DNA of 64,000 bases. It comes from Cacajao melanocephalus (lineage: Eukaryota > Chordata > Mammalia > Primates > Pitheciidae). Location of the stretch: the NCBI GenBank assembly GCA_963573385.1, contig CAUYLG010039163.1, positions 103,293 to 167,292 on the forward strand, written 5' to 3'. Below the pieces are notes generated by a model, which saw nothing but the letters and a program-made list of their open reading frames with translations, did not search any database and was not told where the DNA came from. The stretch's first letter is position 1, and each line of letters opens with the position of its first letter. Both the position numbers and the translations under genes were made by a program. Positions 1 through 13,239 of this stretch are shown piece by piece.

Positions 1-640
<640 letters not shown>

Positions 641-2021
641 TTCTGGATGTTTTCTTTTAAACTTGCATACAAATATTTGAGGGTAACCTACACATAGGGA
701 AAAATAAATGCATTTAAAATCAGTTAAGCAATAGCTATATTAAATGTATTAGACAAAATTTTCATTACATTTCTAGAATTATTTGTATTAAAAATTATGA
801 TAATTCATAAATGCACTATACTTTTAGTCATGGTCCTCAAACTGACAATCTTCCTCGAGAGCTAATAAGTAGTGTATCATAAATTACCTATTTCCTGAGA
901 CCTTCCAGTAATTAACACATTTTCCTGTATTTCTATGAGATATGATATTAGGAATAAGTTCAATGAGACAAAAACCTTATATAATTATCATTTGAACGGG
1001 ATATAAAGATATAAGTAGTTTATAGCACCATTATTTTAATTTCTTCTAAATTACACATTGGGATTTAACTGTTATCAATTTATAGATTGACTCCAACAGT
1101 GAGAACCACAGCAATTGATTTCCATGCTCCATAAAGCTAAATGATGGTTTTTGTCAATACTTCAATATTCCACACTGAGAAGAAAATGTAGTATGCCATC
1201 ACAGCTTTTGAATCTGATGATCTTTAAATGTCATTGAGAATTGGAAATTATCCCTTAGAATGGTTGAAGTTGCATAGCTTAGGTAAAAGAAACTCACATG
1301 TAATACTAAAATATATTTTAATTATACAATTTAGCTATGAGGCTCTGACTTCTTCCCTCTGCCTTCGTTCTTTCTCTACCCAAAATTGAGACTCTGAACT
1401 TTACCATCTGGCTTAAGCAGACTGAGCCCCTTGCATGAATCTTACCTCAGTGCAAAGAAATGTAGGTGAAATTGCCCCACATTGTAGCATTAAATCTTTC
1501 CCTTCTATATTTTGCTAGTTCACTTTGACAGATGCCTCATTTCTGGTAACCTGTATTCTATCTCATTTCTAAGAATAAGTAATAAACTGTACAGCAGTAT
1601 TAGTAATTAGTTCTCTGCCATGGTTTTCTGTTTTAATCACATCGTGAACTTTGTCTCCCTCTCCCTCTCAAATTTGACTGCTGGCAAAGTGCCTAATGAA
1701 GAGCAAAAGTGACTAACTTGAGATGTTTGAAAATATTTTTTCTCTGATTCAGCTAACAGATGATAAAAGTAAAATTTGAAGCAAACCTCTATATTTTTTT
1801 ATTAATGCTGAGGTCTTCATAAGGAAAAGCAGATGAGGTTAGGTTAAAGTGAACCAGTTTTTCTTAGAAATATTCTAACCTTCAAATATTATGAAAGTAT
1901 CTATAGATAGAAAATATTCCTTGAATCTCATGTAACAAGATTATGTTTTGTTATGTTCTTTAAGTGTATGTTTAAGACTATAAAAATATATACTAGTAAT
2001 ATAACACTTTTAAAACCAGGT
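641..2021. other. Unassigned AT-rich DNA
   Basis: Mostly low-complexity AT-rich sequence with a less biased segment at about 1330-1560. No repeat consensus recognised. Positions 1086-1122 match a patch inside the L1 3' end at 4024-4060 (see findings). Confidence 0.45.
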
Positions 2022-2353
2022 AGATGTAATTAAAATTTTGGCTGGGCGCGGTGACTCACATCTGTAATCTCAGCACTTTGGGAGGCGAAGGTAGGCAGAT
2101 CACTTGATTGCAGGAGTTTGAGACCAGCCTGGTCAAGACGGTGAAATTTTCTCTACTGAAAATACAAAAATTAGCCGAGTGTGGTGGCGGGTGCCTGTAA
2201 TCTCAGCTATTTGGGAGGCTGAGGCACGAGAAGTGCTTGAACTCAGGAGGTGGAGGTTGTAGTGAGCTGAGAGCACACCTTTGCACTCTAGCCTGGTTGA
2301 CAGTACGAGACTCTATCTCAAAAAAAAAAAAAAAAAAGATGTAATTAAAATTT
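2022..2353 (+). mobile_element. Alu SINE with 17 bp target-site duplication
   Basis: A sense Alu runs from 2040 to an A18 tail ending near 2337. It is bracketed by the perfect duplication AGATGTAATTAAAATTT at 2022-2038 and 2337-2353, the signature of L1-mediated target-primed insertion. Left and right monomers are intact, so it is complete. The body has many CpG-decay changes, in keeping with AluS or AluJ age. Confidence 0.96.
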
Positions 2354-2449
2354 AAAAATCTTTAGATAACTCAGTACAATTAGAATAATATTTACAGGAA
2401 GTAATGAATCTATTATAAATTCAAACAGTGAAGATGATATTTGTTGAAA

Positions 2450-2880
2450 AGTAAATTTTCATCTCATTTTGGACCTCCACTCTCTGGTTCTTTGTTCTTT
2501 ATTAGAGGAAACCATAATTTCAGTATATAAAAATTTACCATACTTTTTTGTAGTGGTTGCATAGTTTCCAAAGTGTGTAAAAAACACAATTTATTAAAAC
2601 ATTTTCCGAGTATTATACATTTAAATTCTTTCCAGTATATGCTGAAATGAGTATTTTTGTACATATGCCTTTGTCTGCATGCAGTGACATATCTGCAGAA
2701 TATGTGCTTATAAAGATAAAAAATTACGTGCATTCTAAATTTTAGTATTGCATCCAATGGCCTTATAGGTTAAAGTGGTAGCTTGTTTAAATTTGTGTAT
2801 CTTTATTATGAGTGAGTTTACAAATCTTATATGTTCCTCATATATGTTGATTGAATGAATATATGTAAAGTAGCTGAAGC
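2450..2880 (-). mobile_element. L1M-type LINE 3' UTR fragment
   Basis: On the plus strand this follows the antisense of an old L1M (MB/MC-like) 3' UTR: an AGAGGaAACCA block near 2503, an ACACAATTTATT block near 2585, TTTCCAGT near 2630, and TTGTACATATGCCTTTG near 2657. It carries no coding remnant. Substitution is heavy, as expected of a pre-primate L1. Confidence 0.75.
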
Positions 2881-2935
2881 AGCAACTGATTTATAGCAAG
2901 TATTCAAGATTTTTCTCCGTTATTTTCAACAATAG
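2850..2935 (+). mobile_element. Possible MIR 3' end
   Basis: The string ATATGTAAAGTAGCTGAAGC followed by TTATAGCAAGTATTCAAGA resembles the shared MIR tail (TGTAAAGTGCTTAG..., ATAGTAAGTGCTCAATAAA). It is short and diverged; it may be chance. Confidence 0.4.
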
Positions 2936-3104
2936 TTTAAGAAGGTTATTTTAAACATAGTTTTGTGATCCTAAACCTAAGGTCTGTAAGCTTTGATTTT
3001 AACTAACATGTATTGAGAATCTAATTAAATGCTTTAAGTTGTGTTTCAAAAAATATTACTTGGAAAATACTATTGCAATACATTTAATATGCATTTGTTT
3101 TATT

Positions 3105-3270
3105 AGTAGTATTTTTAATTGACCCATAATAATTGTACATATTTATGGAGTACAGTGTGATATTTCAGTACATGTATACAATGTATAATGAACAAATCAA
3201 GGTAAGTTGCGTCTGTATTATCTCAAAAGTTTATCAGTGCTTTGTGTTGGAGACATTCAAAATAATATGC
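3105..3270 (-). mobile_element. L1MA-type LINE 3' end fragment
   Basis: The plus strand reads as the antisense of the L1MA 3' terminus: TTGACCCATAATAATTGTAC, then a TTTATGGAGTACAGTGTGAT block, a CATGTATACAATGTATAATG block, and TTTGTGTTGGAGACATTCAA. It is not joined to the upstream L1M fragment by recognisable sequence, so it may be the same or a separate insertion. Confidence 0.75.
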
Positions 3271-3619
3271 ATTTTGTTAAATTAATAAAGAATTAATAAC
3301 TGGGAAATAGTCAATGGAAGTAATTGAAAGAACATTTTTTGATGGGTGTTAAAGATAGAATCCTGATTTTACAATGTTTTAAATGAGTCAAACAAGACAG
3401 AAATTTCAGATGACCTCTGCAGTGGCCAAAGGTAAAGAGAGTAAGATGAGGCAAATATATTTAGTTTGTTTTATTCCAGTAGAAAAAAATAAGAGTTTTT
3501 GGGAGGGGGAGTTATGAGATATTGACGATAAAGAGGAAGAGAGAACTAGAAGGCATCCTTTTCCTGAATACAACCTAGAAGAATTTTTATTCATAGTATA
3601 TTTTAGTATCAATAGACAG

Positions 3620-3700
3620 ATTAGTTTTCTGTTGTTGCTGTTAGCAAATTACTACAAACTTATGGCTTAAAGTAACACAATTTAGAGATTGTGTTGATGA
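3620..3700 (-). mobile_element. MLT1-type LTR fragment (MaLR)
   Basis: The stretch TTAGTTTTCTGTTGTTGCTG followed by AAATTACTACAAACTTATGGCTTAAAGTAACA corresponds to the antisense of the 3' end of MLT1-type LTRs. Only about 80 bp is recognisable before the (TG)n tract. Confidence 0.6.
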
Positions 3701-3714
3701 AAATTCTTGTGTGA

Positions 3715-3718
<4 letters not shown>

Positions 3719-3760
<42 letters not shown>
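3719..3760. repeat. (TG)21 microsatellite
   Basis: Uninterrupted GT dinucleotides, 42 bp, likely length-polymorphic. Alternating purine-pyrimidine TG runs can adopt Z-DNA. It lies in the centre of the 3407-3923 inverted repeat and creates the spurious reading frames seen here on both strands. Confidence 0.98.
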
Positions 3761-3762
<2 letters not shown>

Positions 3763-3931
3763 TTTATTCGGGAAAAGCATACCTCCTCATCCAATCTCTT
3801 CCTTTTTATTGTCAATATCTCATAACCAAAAAAACCTATACTCATGTTTTTTCCTGCTGAGAAAAAAAAGTATTTGCCTTGTCTTAACGCTCTTTACTTC
3901 TTGATACTGCAGAGATTGTCTGAAAGGAGCT

Positions 3932-4266
3932 GGAGGCCATTATCTTTGGCAAACTAACATAAGAACAGAAAACCAAATATCACATATTCTCACTTCTAAA
4001 TGGGGGCTAAATGATGAGAACACATTGACTCCAACAGTGGGAACCACAGCAACTGAATTCAAACTGGGGTCTTTTGGAGCATGGAACGTGCGAGGAGGGA
4101 GAAAATTAAACAAACAAACAAACAAACAAAAAACAACTAATGGGTACTAGACTTAATACCTGGATGATAAAATAATCAGTACAACAAATCCCCGTGACAC
4201 AAGTTTACCTATGTAATAAACCTGCACTTCTACCTCTGAACTTAAAATAAAAGTTAAAATAAAAAC
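3932..4266 (+). mobile_element. L1 3' end, 5'-truncated (L1PA/PB type)
   Basis: Recognised by GGCCATTATCTTTGGCAAAC, AGAACAGAAAACCAAATA, CTAAATGATGAGAACACA, TGGGTACTAGACTTAATACC, ATCAGTACAACAAATCCCCG, TTTACCTATGTAATAAACCT and a terminal A-rich tail. Only the end of ORF2 and the 3' UTR remain. An (AAAC)n expansion sits at 4106-4136. Positions 4024-4060 depart from the L1 consensus and match sequence near 1.1 kb instead. Confidence 0.92.
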
Positions 4267-5327
<1,061 letters not shown>

Positions 5328-5676
5328 ATGTTACAGGCAGAAATGGCTATTTTATATGCATTGTCTCTTTTAATTCTTGTACTAATACCTCAAATAACGA
5401 TTATGCAGACTTCCCAAGAGATATGAGAAAGTTAAATAACTTGCTTACAAAATAATGTTCTGTTAATCTAGAATTTAAAATTATATTTCTTATAACACAA
5501 CTTTATTAATTTTTAATTAATTAAATTAATATTTATAGGGATAATTGTAAACTAATAAAAACTATGAAGCAAACTAAATGACTTGGAACAAGGCTTTCTA
5601 TAAATATTTACATTATAATAATTTGATAACCCTACCACCACAGACAACCAAATTTAAGTTTTGTTGTATTTCCTTT
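5328..5676. other. Unassigned AT-rich DNA
   Basis: Contains a TTAATTAATTAAATTAATATT-type run near 5510-5535; otherwise nothing recognised. Confidence 0.5.
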
Positions 5677-5914
5677 TACAGATTGAGCATTCCTAAGTGA
5701 AAAATCTGAAATCCAAAATGCTCTAAAATCTGAAATGTTTGTTTGAGCACTAACATGCCAATAAAATGAAATGCTCATTGGAGTGTTTTGGATTTGGAAT
5801 TTTGGATTAGGGAAGCTCAATCACCATTATACAAACATTCTTAAAGGAAAAAAAAAACAATATCTGAAATATCTCTGGTTTCAAGCACTTTGGGTAAGAA
5901 ATCCTCAACCTGTA
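5677..5914 (+). mobile_element. MER8-like Tigger-group MITE with TA flanks
   Basis: A 234 bp non-autonomous DNA element (5679-5912). It begins CAGATTGAGCATTCCTAAGT and ends GAAATCCTCAACCTG, with inner GAAATCTGAAATCC-type motifs repeated in both orientations. It is flanked by TA at 5677-5678 and 5913-5914, the expected mariner/Tigger target duplication. Its length is close to the roughly 240 bp consensus, so it is complete. The family name is from memory; Tigger-group membership is firm. Confidence 0.88.
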
Positions 5915-5950
5915 TTATTATTTTCTGGGCACAGTCCATACGGTTTAGAT

Positions 5951-6293
5951 TACAGTTGTCTCTTAGTATCTGTGGGTATTTGTTTCAGGACTCCACAAAT
6001 GCCAAAATCCAGAAATGCTCAAGTCTCATATAAAATGGCATAGTTTTTGCATACAGCCTACATATATCCTCTCATATACTTTAAATAGTCTCTAGATTAT
6101 TTGTAATACCTGACACAATGTAAATGCTACAAAAATACTTCTTATGTTGTATTTTTTTAGGGAATAATGACAAGCAAAAAGTCTATACATGTTCCGTACA
6201 GGTGCAACCATTGTTGCAGGCCTAACTACATTTTTCATCTGTGGTTGGTTGAAGCCATGAATGTGAACCCACAGATAGGCAGGGTCAACTGTA
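5951..6293 (+). mobile_element. MER2-like Tigger-group MITE with TA flanks
   Basis: Runs from CAGTTGTCTCTTAGTATCTG (5953) to GGCAGGGTCAACTG (6291), with TA at 5951-5952 and 6292-6293. Interior landmarks are GCTCAAGTCTCATATAAAAT, TTTAAATAGTCTCTAGATTA, GGGAATAATGACAAGCAAAA and CTACATTTTTCATCTGTGGT. At 339 bp it matches a full-length MER2. It lies 36 bp after the MER8-like element and has no coding capacity. Confidence 0.92.
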
Positions 6294-9200
6294 CGTATTT
6301 TTAAAAGTCTTACTTTTTCTAAATTTTATAATGAAACACTTCTGTTATTGTTATATGCCTTATAGCCATTATGTTTAATAACTGTACTCAATTTAATTAC
6401 ATATTGTGATATCCAATAAGATACCAGAAAGTAGGATGAAGGAAACTCTATACTATATGATATAAAATGATACATAAATTACATTATAAATTCAATGTCT
6501 CTGAAGCAATACTGCCAATTTATTTTTTATTTTATGAGTGGGATGGAGATGGTAAAAAGCTGAGACTGGAAAAATTTTACTTCTTCTCTAAGAAACAATC
6601 CTGAAGATTATACTCTGGCTTTAGATACATATTTTTTCATTACATATTTCCAAAAATAAAGGATACATATAAACTTTTACAATCCTCAGGTTTTATTATA
6701 ATATTGAAAATATGAAAGTTTCATTTTTCAAGCAGCATGTTTTTCATATCAAAATATAATTGCAGAACTTTTTGCAATACTGACGTTGTATATGCCAATG
6801 CATTTAAATTTTTGCTGATTAAAAATAAAATGCTGGGCTTTTTATTATTCATTGGCTTTTCATAAGAGTCAGATTTATTGGCTTCCTGTTAAAATGAATA
6901 CTGTTAGAGAGGAAGATTTTATTGCAATGATTTTGTTTAAGCCATTTACCTTTCAGAAAGGCACAAATCAACATTGTTTGGGTCTAATGGTTATTGATTT
7001 GGAAATAATTCTAACAAATATAGTTATTTAAGGTCAAACAAAGGTTTTGCCAACTTAGCTGTTGTGCAACATTATAGGTTGCCTAAGCCTCTTTTCATAG
7101 GATCCATTTTACTTTATTTGCCTTACAGATCATGTTTCTAGTAAAAGGGGTGAAATGGAAGTCTTTTCTATAATATACAGTATTGCCTCGTTAAATATGT
7201 TGATACCCATAGTAGAAGGAATTGCCATTCTTTGCAAGTTAAAAATTCACACTTCTTTGAAACAAGTGAATTGGCACTTTCTTAGTTCTAGCATACTGTG
7301 AGCTTTCTCTGTTGTTGAAATAAATTGGCCACTGGAGATTGATTGGGAATATGAAAACACCGTTCATTTATTACTAGGAGGCATGCTATGCTTATGTTGA
7401 GACAAAATCTATTTGTCAGCATCAGTCTACTGAGTTTTTAAGTACTTCGTATTGCCTTGAAATTGTTAATTCATTTTAGTGTGCAAGTATAGACCTCTTT
7501 TCAACTCATCTTAGTCTTTTAAACCTAACTTTATGAATTATTTTACATCATGTAAATTGTTATATAATACTTCTAGTTCATAGGTTTCATATCCTTTTTC
7601 TGTTCTCCAAATTTTCATCTTCAAACTATCACCTATATTGTCTGTCATTATTTTAATCTTTGTTCTTTTCTTTTACATTCTGAAATACCATTTTCAATAT
7701 TTTCCTTTATGTTGCTACAGCTATTTGAAATGTCAGTTCTCTTTGTGTTTGCATTCAATCTGATTTTTATTTTATTGCTGCAGTTCTTGTTCCCTTGAAA
7801 TTTTTTCTCTTTTTCATCTTCCCATAATTGCATCCTGTTTTCTTTCTCTGACTTATCTAACCTCCCAGGGTGTGCTGTTTCAAACAGGCCGTGTCATCAT
7901 ACTTAGTTCTTTGCATACTATTGACACAATACAGGCATTTCCTTCTGTTAGAGAGGAAAATGCTTTCTAAAGTTGACTTTCCAAAGGTAATATTCCAGAG
8001 ACTTCTAGATTTAGTCTTCCATGATCTATGGTATTTTTTAGAGCTTCTCTATAATTGTTTTCACATGATCTAATCTTTAAACTCTAAAAGACTCAGTGCT
8101 TATAAAAATATATTTCTACTGCTCTTACTATTCACCATTTCTTTCTTGTATGTACAGCAGGAAGATAATCTACCAGTTAGAATTTCTAGAACACATTTCT
8201 ATCAGACATTTCTTACTGGGGCAAAGTTGGGATGCTATGCTAAGCCATTGTGAGTTCCTTGAAAATCTGAATTCAAGAAATGTATAAACTTTTAAAGTCC
8301 CTATGACAATATCTTACTAACGATGTTCATTCTCCACTTTTCCTCACTGTATTGCCCTTTGTACCAGGACTCTATCTCCAATTTTAAAATGCTTCTCTGC
8401 CAACATCAGGTTGTTTTCTGAGACTTGATGTCTCTTAATGGATCTAGAAAGGCAACAGTACTTATGATATGAGTGATTAGAAAGCTGCAACCATTTGTAT
8501 ATTTTATGCTTATCTCAATATTTTGACTATGTAACAACACATTCTAGAAAATACTAAACTAATATATACCATAGAATTAGAATGAAGGTTAGAACTCAAC
8601 ATAGGAAGTTTTCTTTTGTAGAAGGAGGAAGGAGAAAAATGCTCTTCATCTATAAGAGGTTGGACTGTATTCAAAAATAACATACGTATATACCAACAAA
8701 AAATCCTATGTCTGGAGCTCCCACCAACTAAGAAGTAAAAGGTAATGTAATACTCAAGAATGCAAAGTGAATAAAAGAACAGATTATGAGCAAATCTGAA
8801 ACTAGATTAATGTACTTACTTCACATTGCTTAAAATTGGATTACAGTGATACAAAACTATAAAATCCCTATAAGAGAAAATAATGTAAAACAAAAACTGT
8901 CATAATGATAAAAATAAAATCTTTACATCTAGCATCAGTGCCAGGAGATGTGTGTATGCCTATGATAGTTTAGGGAGTGGAGGAGTTGTGAGAAATGTAT
9001 TAAGTCAACAGTTTTATAAGTTCACTTGTGAATAGAAAAATATAAATAGTTCATTCTTTTGTAACTATTCTTTATAATGCTTTGATTATGCTGTATTCAA
9101 TGTATAAAGTATAAGTCAAAATTTAAAGTAATTTGCACCATTTTCTTATCAAATTGCCAAATACGTAAAAGTAAAATAAAATTTGGCATTGTATGCTGCC

Positions 9201-9300
9201 AGTGCCATAGTATTAAGGAAGGAAAATTCTACACTATCCTATCAACATATTTAAATATTTATGTTTATTTAATACTTTCTCACTGACTTTATGCTATGTA
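6294..9300. other. Unassigned DNA, 3 kb
   Basis: No repeat family, exon or RNA gene recognised. The segment at 7560-7870 is pyrimidine-rich on the plus strand and gives a small minus-strand frame that looks like chance. A long stretch without primate insertions could be older unique sequence. Confidence 0.4.
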
Positions 9301-9730
9301 AATAAACAGAGAAAACTCAAGTCAAAATGGTGGACTGGGCTGCCTTAGACTTTCTTCCACTCCTCAGTACTAAAATCTATGGTAATTTCTTTAAAAAAAA
9401 ATCGAATCTGTAACACTGAAAAAGAAATTTTCAGCTTCCGTAAAGGAAGAGGTGATCCCCCATACAAGAATGTAGGAGTCATTTGGCCTTTATTAACTAA
9501 GTTTGGTGCTCTAATGTCTTCTCAGGGAGCAGAATACATGTCTCAGATGTCTCTCCACAGGGAACTAGAATACACCTAAACATAAAGAATTGCTCATCTC
9601 AAAAAGTAGCATGAAGGGTTTGGGATCTAGAAAAATCCCTTCCTTATTTTCTATTGAGAAGGATCAATGGAAGCTTGCTGCCTGCCTAGGCTACAAGTGG
9701 ACAACATCTATCACTTCAAAAATCATATAA
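9301..9730. other. Unassigned segment, possible old retroelement 5' region
   Basis: The motif CAAAATGGTGGACTGGGCTG near 9324 resembles 5' leader motifs of old L1s. CAGGGAGCAGAATACATGTC (9524) and CAGGGAACTAGAATACAC (9559) are short internal near-repeats. No full match to a known consensus could be made. Confidence 0.25.
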
Positions 9731-10471
9731 GAAAAATTAGTTTTTCAAAGATTTTTAAATATACAAAATGATTATTTGAAATATAGTAATAATATCTAGC
9801 ATTTTAAGTTCTGTAAAAGTTACCAGTTTTTAAGTCATATGATATGTCAAAAGAAGATTGTAATATGGAAAAGCTGTTTTAATTCAGCCATAAATTATAA
9901 ACATAAAACAAATGCTTAAATCTAAAAATATTCAACATCGTCTAGTTTTTGAATGAGTCAAGACTTTAAACTCCCTTCTTTCCCCAGTCTCACTCTTCCA
10001 AAAGATAATTTCAGCTCTCTTTTTCTGGAAACTGGCGTTTAGTGATAAACTGGTATGTGCTACTTACAGATGAAAAATAATCCCTTATAAATTCTAGAAA
10101 TCCTGCAGCTACTCTGGTGGGCTGGTATGTTTCTAGTTACTTAGCACATCAGAGAACATTTGTGATGAATTTGAAGCGTATGTCCTAAATGTGTCATCTT
10201 TTATGTTGACTTTCCTAGAGCAGGTGTCATTTTTCATCAAGAGTTACTTTTATGATTCCTGAAGGTTTAATAATTCAATAATACAGGACAGAATTTTCTG
10301 GTGTCTTTTTTGAGGTTCATAGAGAATCTGAGCAATATAATCTTCTCAGTTCTAGATTTTTTAATATATTCAAAATATGTCAACCATCTCTATGCTGAAA
10401 ATGACTAACTGACCAGATTCTAAGGCAAGCAAGAGTATGTATTCATTAATATCATTGGTCACATTTAATGG
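9731..10471. other. Unassigned AT-rich DNA
   Basis: No repeat consensus or coding potential recognised. Confidence 0.45.
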
Positions 10472-10650
10472 ATACAGGCACAGTTCTAAATGCTTCATAT
10501 CATGCATTTTCTTATTTAACTCTAGAATTACACCACAATTTAAGTCCACTGTGATTTGCACTTTATAGATTAGAAGGCTGGGATATTAAAAAAAAGTTAA
10601 ATAATTATCTTCAGGTCAATTATTAAGAGGTAGAGCTGGCACATAAATTC
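10472..10650 (-). mobile_element. MIR SINE fragment
   Basis: The plus strand follows antisense MIR: GGCACAGTTCTAAATGCTTC, TTTTCTTATTTAACTCTAGA, TTTATAGATTAGAAGGCTGG, GTTAAATAATTATCTTCAGG, AGAGGTAGAGCTGGCACA. It covers the core and tRNA-proximal parts at high divergence, normal for this mammal-wide SINE. Confidence 0.8.
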
Positions 10651-10935
10651 AATCATCTGATGAAACACCAGGGTCACTGTGGGAAATGTGAACAGGAAAG
10701 GTATGCTTCTTAGAAATGGGTGCTAGATGGACAATTCATGAAGTAGCCAGCAAAAAGATAAGGAGTAAAATGGTTTCTAAAATAGCAAAGAAGAAGATAA
10801 CAATGTAAGGAATGTCCACAAAAAGTATGAAAAAGTAGTAAAAGTAGTAACTGGAAGTCTGACAATTTAACATCATGTTAAACATTCCATAATCATGACC
10901 ACTTCGATTTTCTCAAAAGCTATAGCTAGTAAAAT

Positions 10936-11045
10936 TTTTCAGATAAATGAGCTTGTGAAGTTAAAAAATTTGTCTAATGGCACTGAACTAGTGAGTGGTG
11001 GTGCCTGGTTTCAAATCTATGTACCGCATAACCACTCCTAAGTCT
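10936..11045 (-). mobile_element. MIR SINE fragment
   Basis: CAGATAAATGAGCTTGTGAA, AATGGCACTGAACTAGTGAG and TGGTTTCAAATCTATGTACC followed by CATAACCACTCC match the antisense of the MIR tRNA-related head, where TTCGAATCC and GTGGTTAAGAG are the conserved motifs. Confidence 0.7.
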
Positions 11046-12554
11046 AAAGAAAGTTCTCAGAGTACTGTAGCTATTCTTTAAATGGTACAATGATTGTTGA
11101 TTGTTTGCAAACCTTACAATGAGTACTTTAGTAACTGTCACTCTTTTAAAACCTCAGAACTTTGGACACAGAGTCGATGCTAATAATTGTATTAATGATA
11201 ACATTTTTTCTCTTGAAAATATTTTAATTCTAAATCTGGTTGAAGGTTCAATTTAATTACAATTGTGTTGAATTTTGGGCTAATATGGGACTTTCTACAC
11301 ATAAATAACGTCTAATGTTTACTAAAGTTTTAGAAACAATTTGTAAAAATAATTATCTTTGGTTTTTTAGAAACATTTTCTTTTTTAATCTCAAATGATT
11401 CTGGCACATGCCTTCTAGTGCAATTCTATATTTTTTACATTTAGCAAATTAGACACATCTGTTACGTGGTAAAATTATATTCTTATTTGATTATTAGAGA
11501 ACTGAAGTTTATCTATTTCTGTAAGTAAATCATATGATGGGTAATATGCCAAAGCAGGTAATCCTCAAAAAGAGTTAAGCATATTACTTATCAACCTGCT
11601 GAAAGATTTTTCGTTTTTTCACATTTTACTTGGATTGAAATTGAAAATTAAGATAACATTGAGTAAATGAGCAAACTAAATGTTCATGTTGTTTCTTTCT
11701 ATAATTATGAAAATTGAAAATTATTTGTATTATTACAAATGTAAAAACTAAAACAAGAAGACAAACTAAGCATAGCTTCATAAAAATGTACATTTACCAA
11801 ATTCATACACGCAAACTTTTGTTCCAAGTCTTCATGTTTTTAAATCATAGAGGCTGTGAAAACTTAAAATGTTAAGATAAATGCTGCCATAAATAATACT
11901 TTTCTGAACACAATAATGTGTATATTCTGTGATTTAAATGAATAATAGTTTGTTTTTTCAGTGATATACTTGAAGACATGACAAAAATTGTGTGCATAAG
12001 TCTTAGAATCTTCATACTGTTTACACATTTTATGTAAATGTTCTAAAAAGTATTACCTTGACAAACAAATAGATATGCATGTAAAACAATAACCCAATGA
12101 AACATTAAGAAAATTATTATTGAAGCAGATTTCTTTTTTATCATACTCATGTTTAAATCGTATTTTTATAATGCATTTAGTGAATTCTCATGATTCCTAA
12201 CATTCCAGACGTAATATTTTAATATATATTATATATGTTCTTAAAGTACCAAGTTTCACCTATCTAAATATTTACATTTTCTCTTTAAATTTCTAAGTAG
12301 CAAAAATAAAATATGCAAAAATATATAGACAACTATAAGTGTATGTATGTATGTGTGTGTATATATATGTATGTATAACTATATAAAGCCTCTTTCTTGG
12401 CCCTAATGCTAAAATTTCTTGATATGATTCCCAATTACAATCTCATGGCCCCGTCTCTGCTTTTTACAGAAATAATAATTTTAATACAATCTGCTTTCTC
12501 ATTGTTTAATGTTTAGTGCCTTCCTTGCTTTAATAGGAAAACATGTCCCAGGTG
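11046..12554. other. Unassigned AT-rich DNA with short TG/TA tract
   Basis: Very AT-rich. A (TATG)n/(TG)n/(TA)n mixture lies at 12340-12377. No gene or repeat family recognised. Confidence 0.45.
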
Positions 12555-12662
12555 TGCAGGACCCATGCTGGTTTGTTCAGTTGTATAACCCCAGCAGTGA
12601 CTGACACTTGGTAGAGGTTCAAAAATAATTTCAGAAACATTGACTGAGTGACCAACTCTAAG
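12555..12662 (+). mobile_element. L2 LINE 3' end
   Basis: GGACCCATGCTGGTTTGTTC, ATAACCCCAGCAGTGACTGA and GACACTTGGTAGAGGTTCAA follow the L2 3' UTR (GCAGGGACC...TTGTTC, ATCCCCAGC, GGCACATAGTAGGTGCTCAATAAA). The terminal TGACTGAGTGA fits the TGAATGAATGA tail. Confidence 0.8.
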
Positions 12663-13239
12663 AAACTGAAAACGTTAAAAGTTATCAACATTAAAAACAA
12701 ACTGTAATATTGGTTGAAAGACATAGAGTATGATTAAATAGAAATGCTGAGTGTTTAATGACCTTTAAAATGTCAATAATGTAATCTTATGCAATAATAA
12801 CTATAACATTGCCAATGAGGTTGAATTTCAACTGTATTTTCAAAATTATGTAAAAATTCTGAATTAGAATATATAGAATAACGTGTATTATTTTTGTTTC
12901 TTTGTACTTCTATACTTTCTGAAAGTATCTGCATCAATTATTACTCATATACAAAACGAGACAAAATATAAACAATAAGTTATATATTTTGATTTACAGT
13001 TTAGAATTAAATATCTTCTTTAAGATTCAGCTTTAATTCGGTGAACAATTTTATAACCTTTGTACATAAATAAATATGGCCTTCAAAATGTTTAAAATCC
13101 CACTGATTTTAAACTGTTTTTCTTGAATGTAATTATTTTATGCATTTCTTTAGATATTATTTTAGACATAATTATCATAAATTATTTTATAACATAACAT
13201 TTGGATATTTCTATTTTTAGTCAATCCTTGATTTATGCT

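Larger units (their letters stand above)
3407..3923. repeat. Imperfect inverted repeat, arms of ~165 bp
   Basis: The left arm (3407-3573) matches the reverse complement of the right arm (about 3764-3923). Conserved blocks include CTCTGCAG at the outer ends, GGCAAATA, GTTATGAGATATTGAC and TTTTCCTGAATA/TTTTCCCGAATA. Identity is roughly 70-75% by eye. Similarity probably continues inward (AGAATTTT blocks near 3582 and 3705), interrupted by the (TG)n run. The ~190 bp centre holds the microsatellite and an MLT1-like scrap. No TSD and no known family recognised. Confidence 0.7.

Noticed and set aside
3660..3904. Frames containing Thr-His or Val-Cys runs
   Set aside because: Products of the (TG)21 microsatellite.
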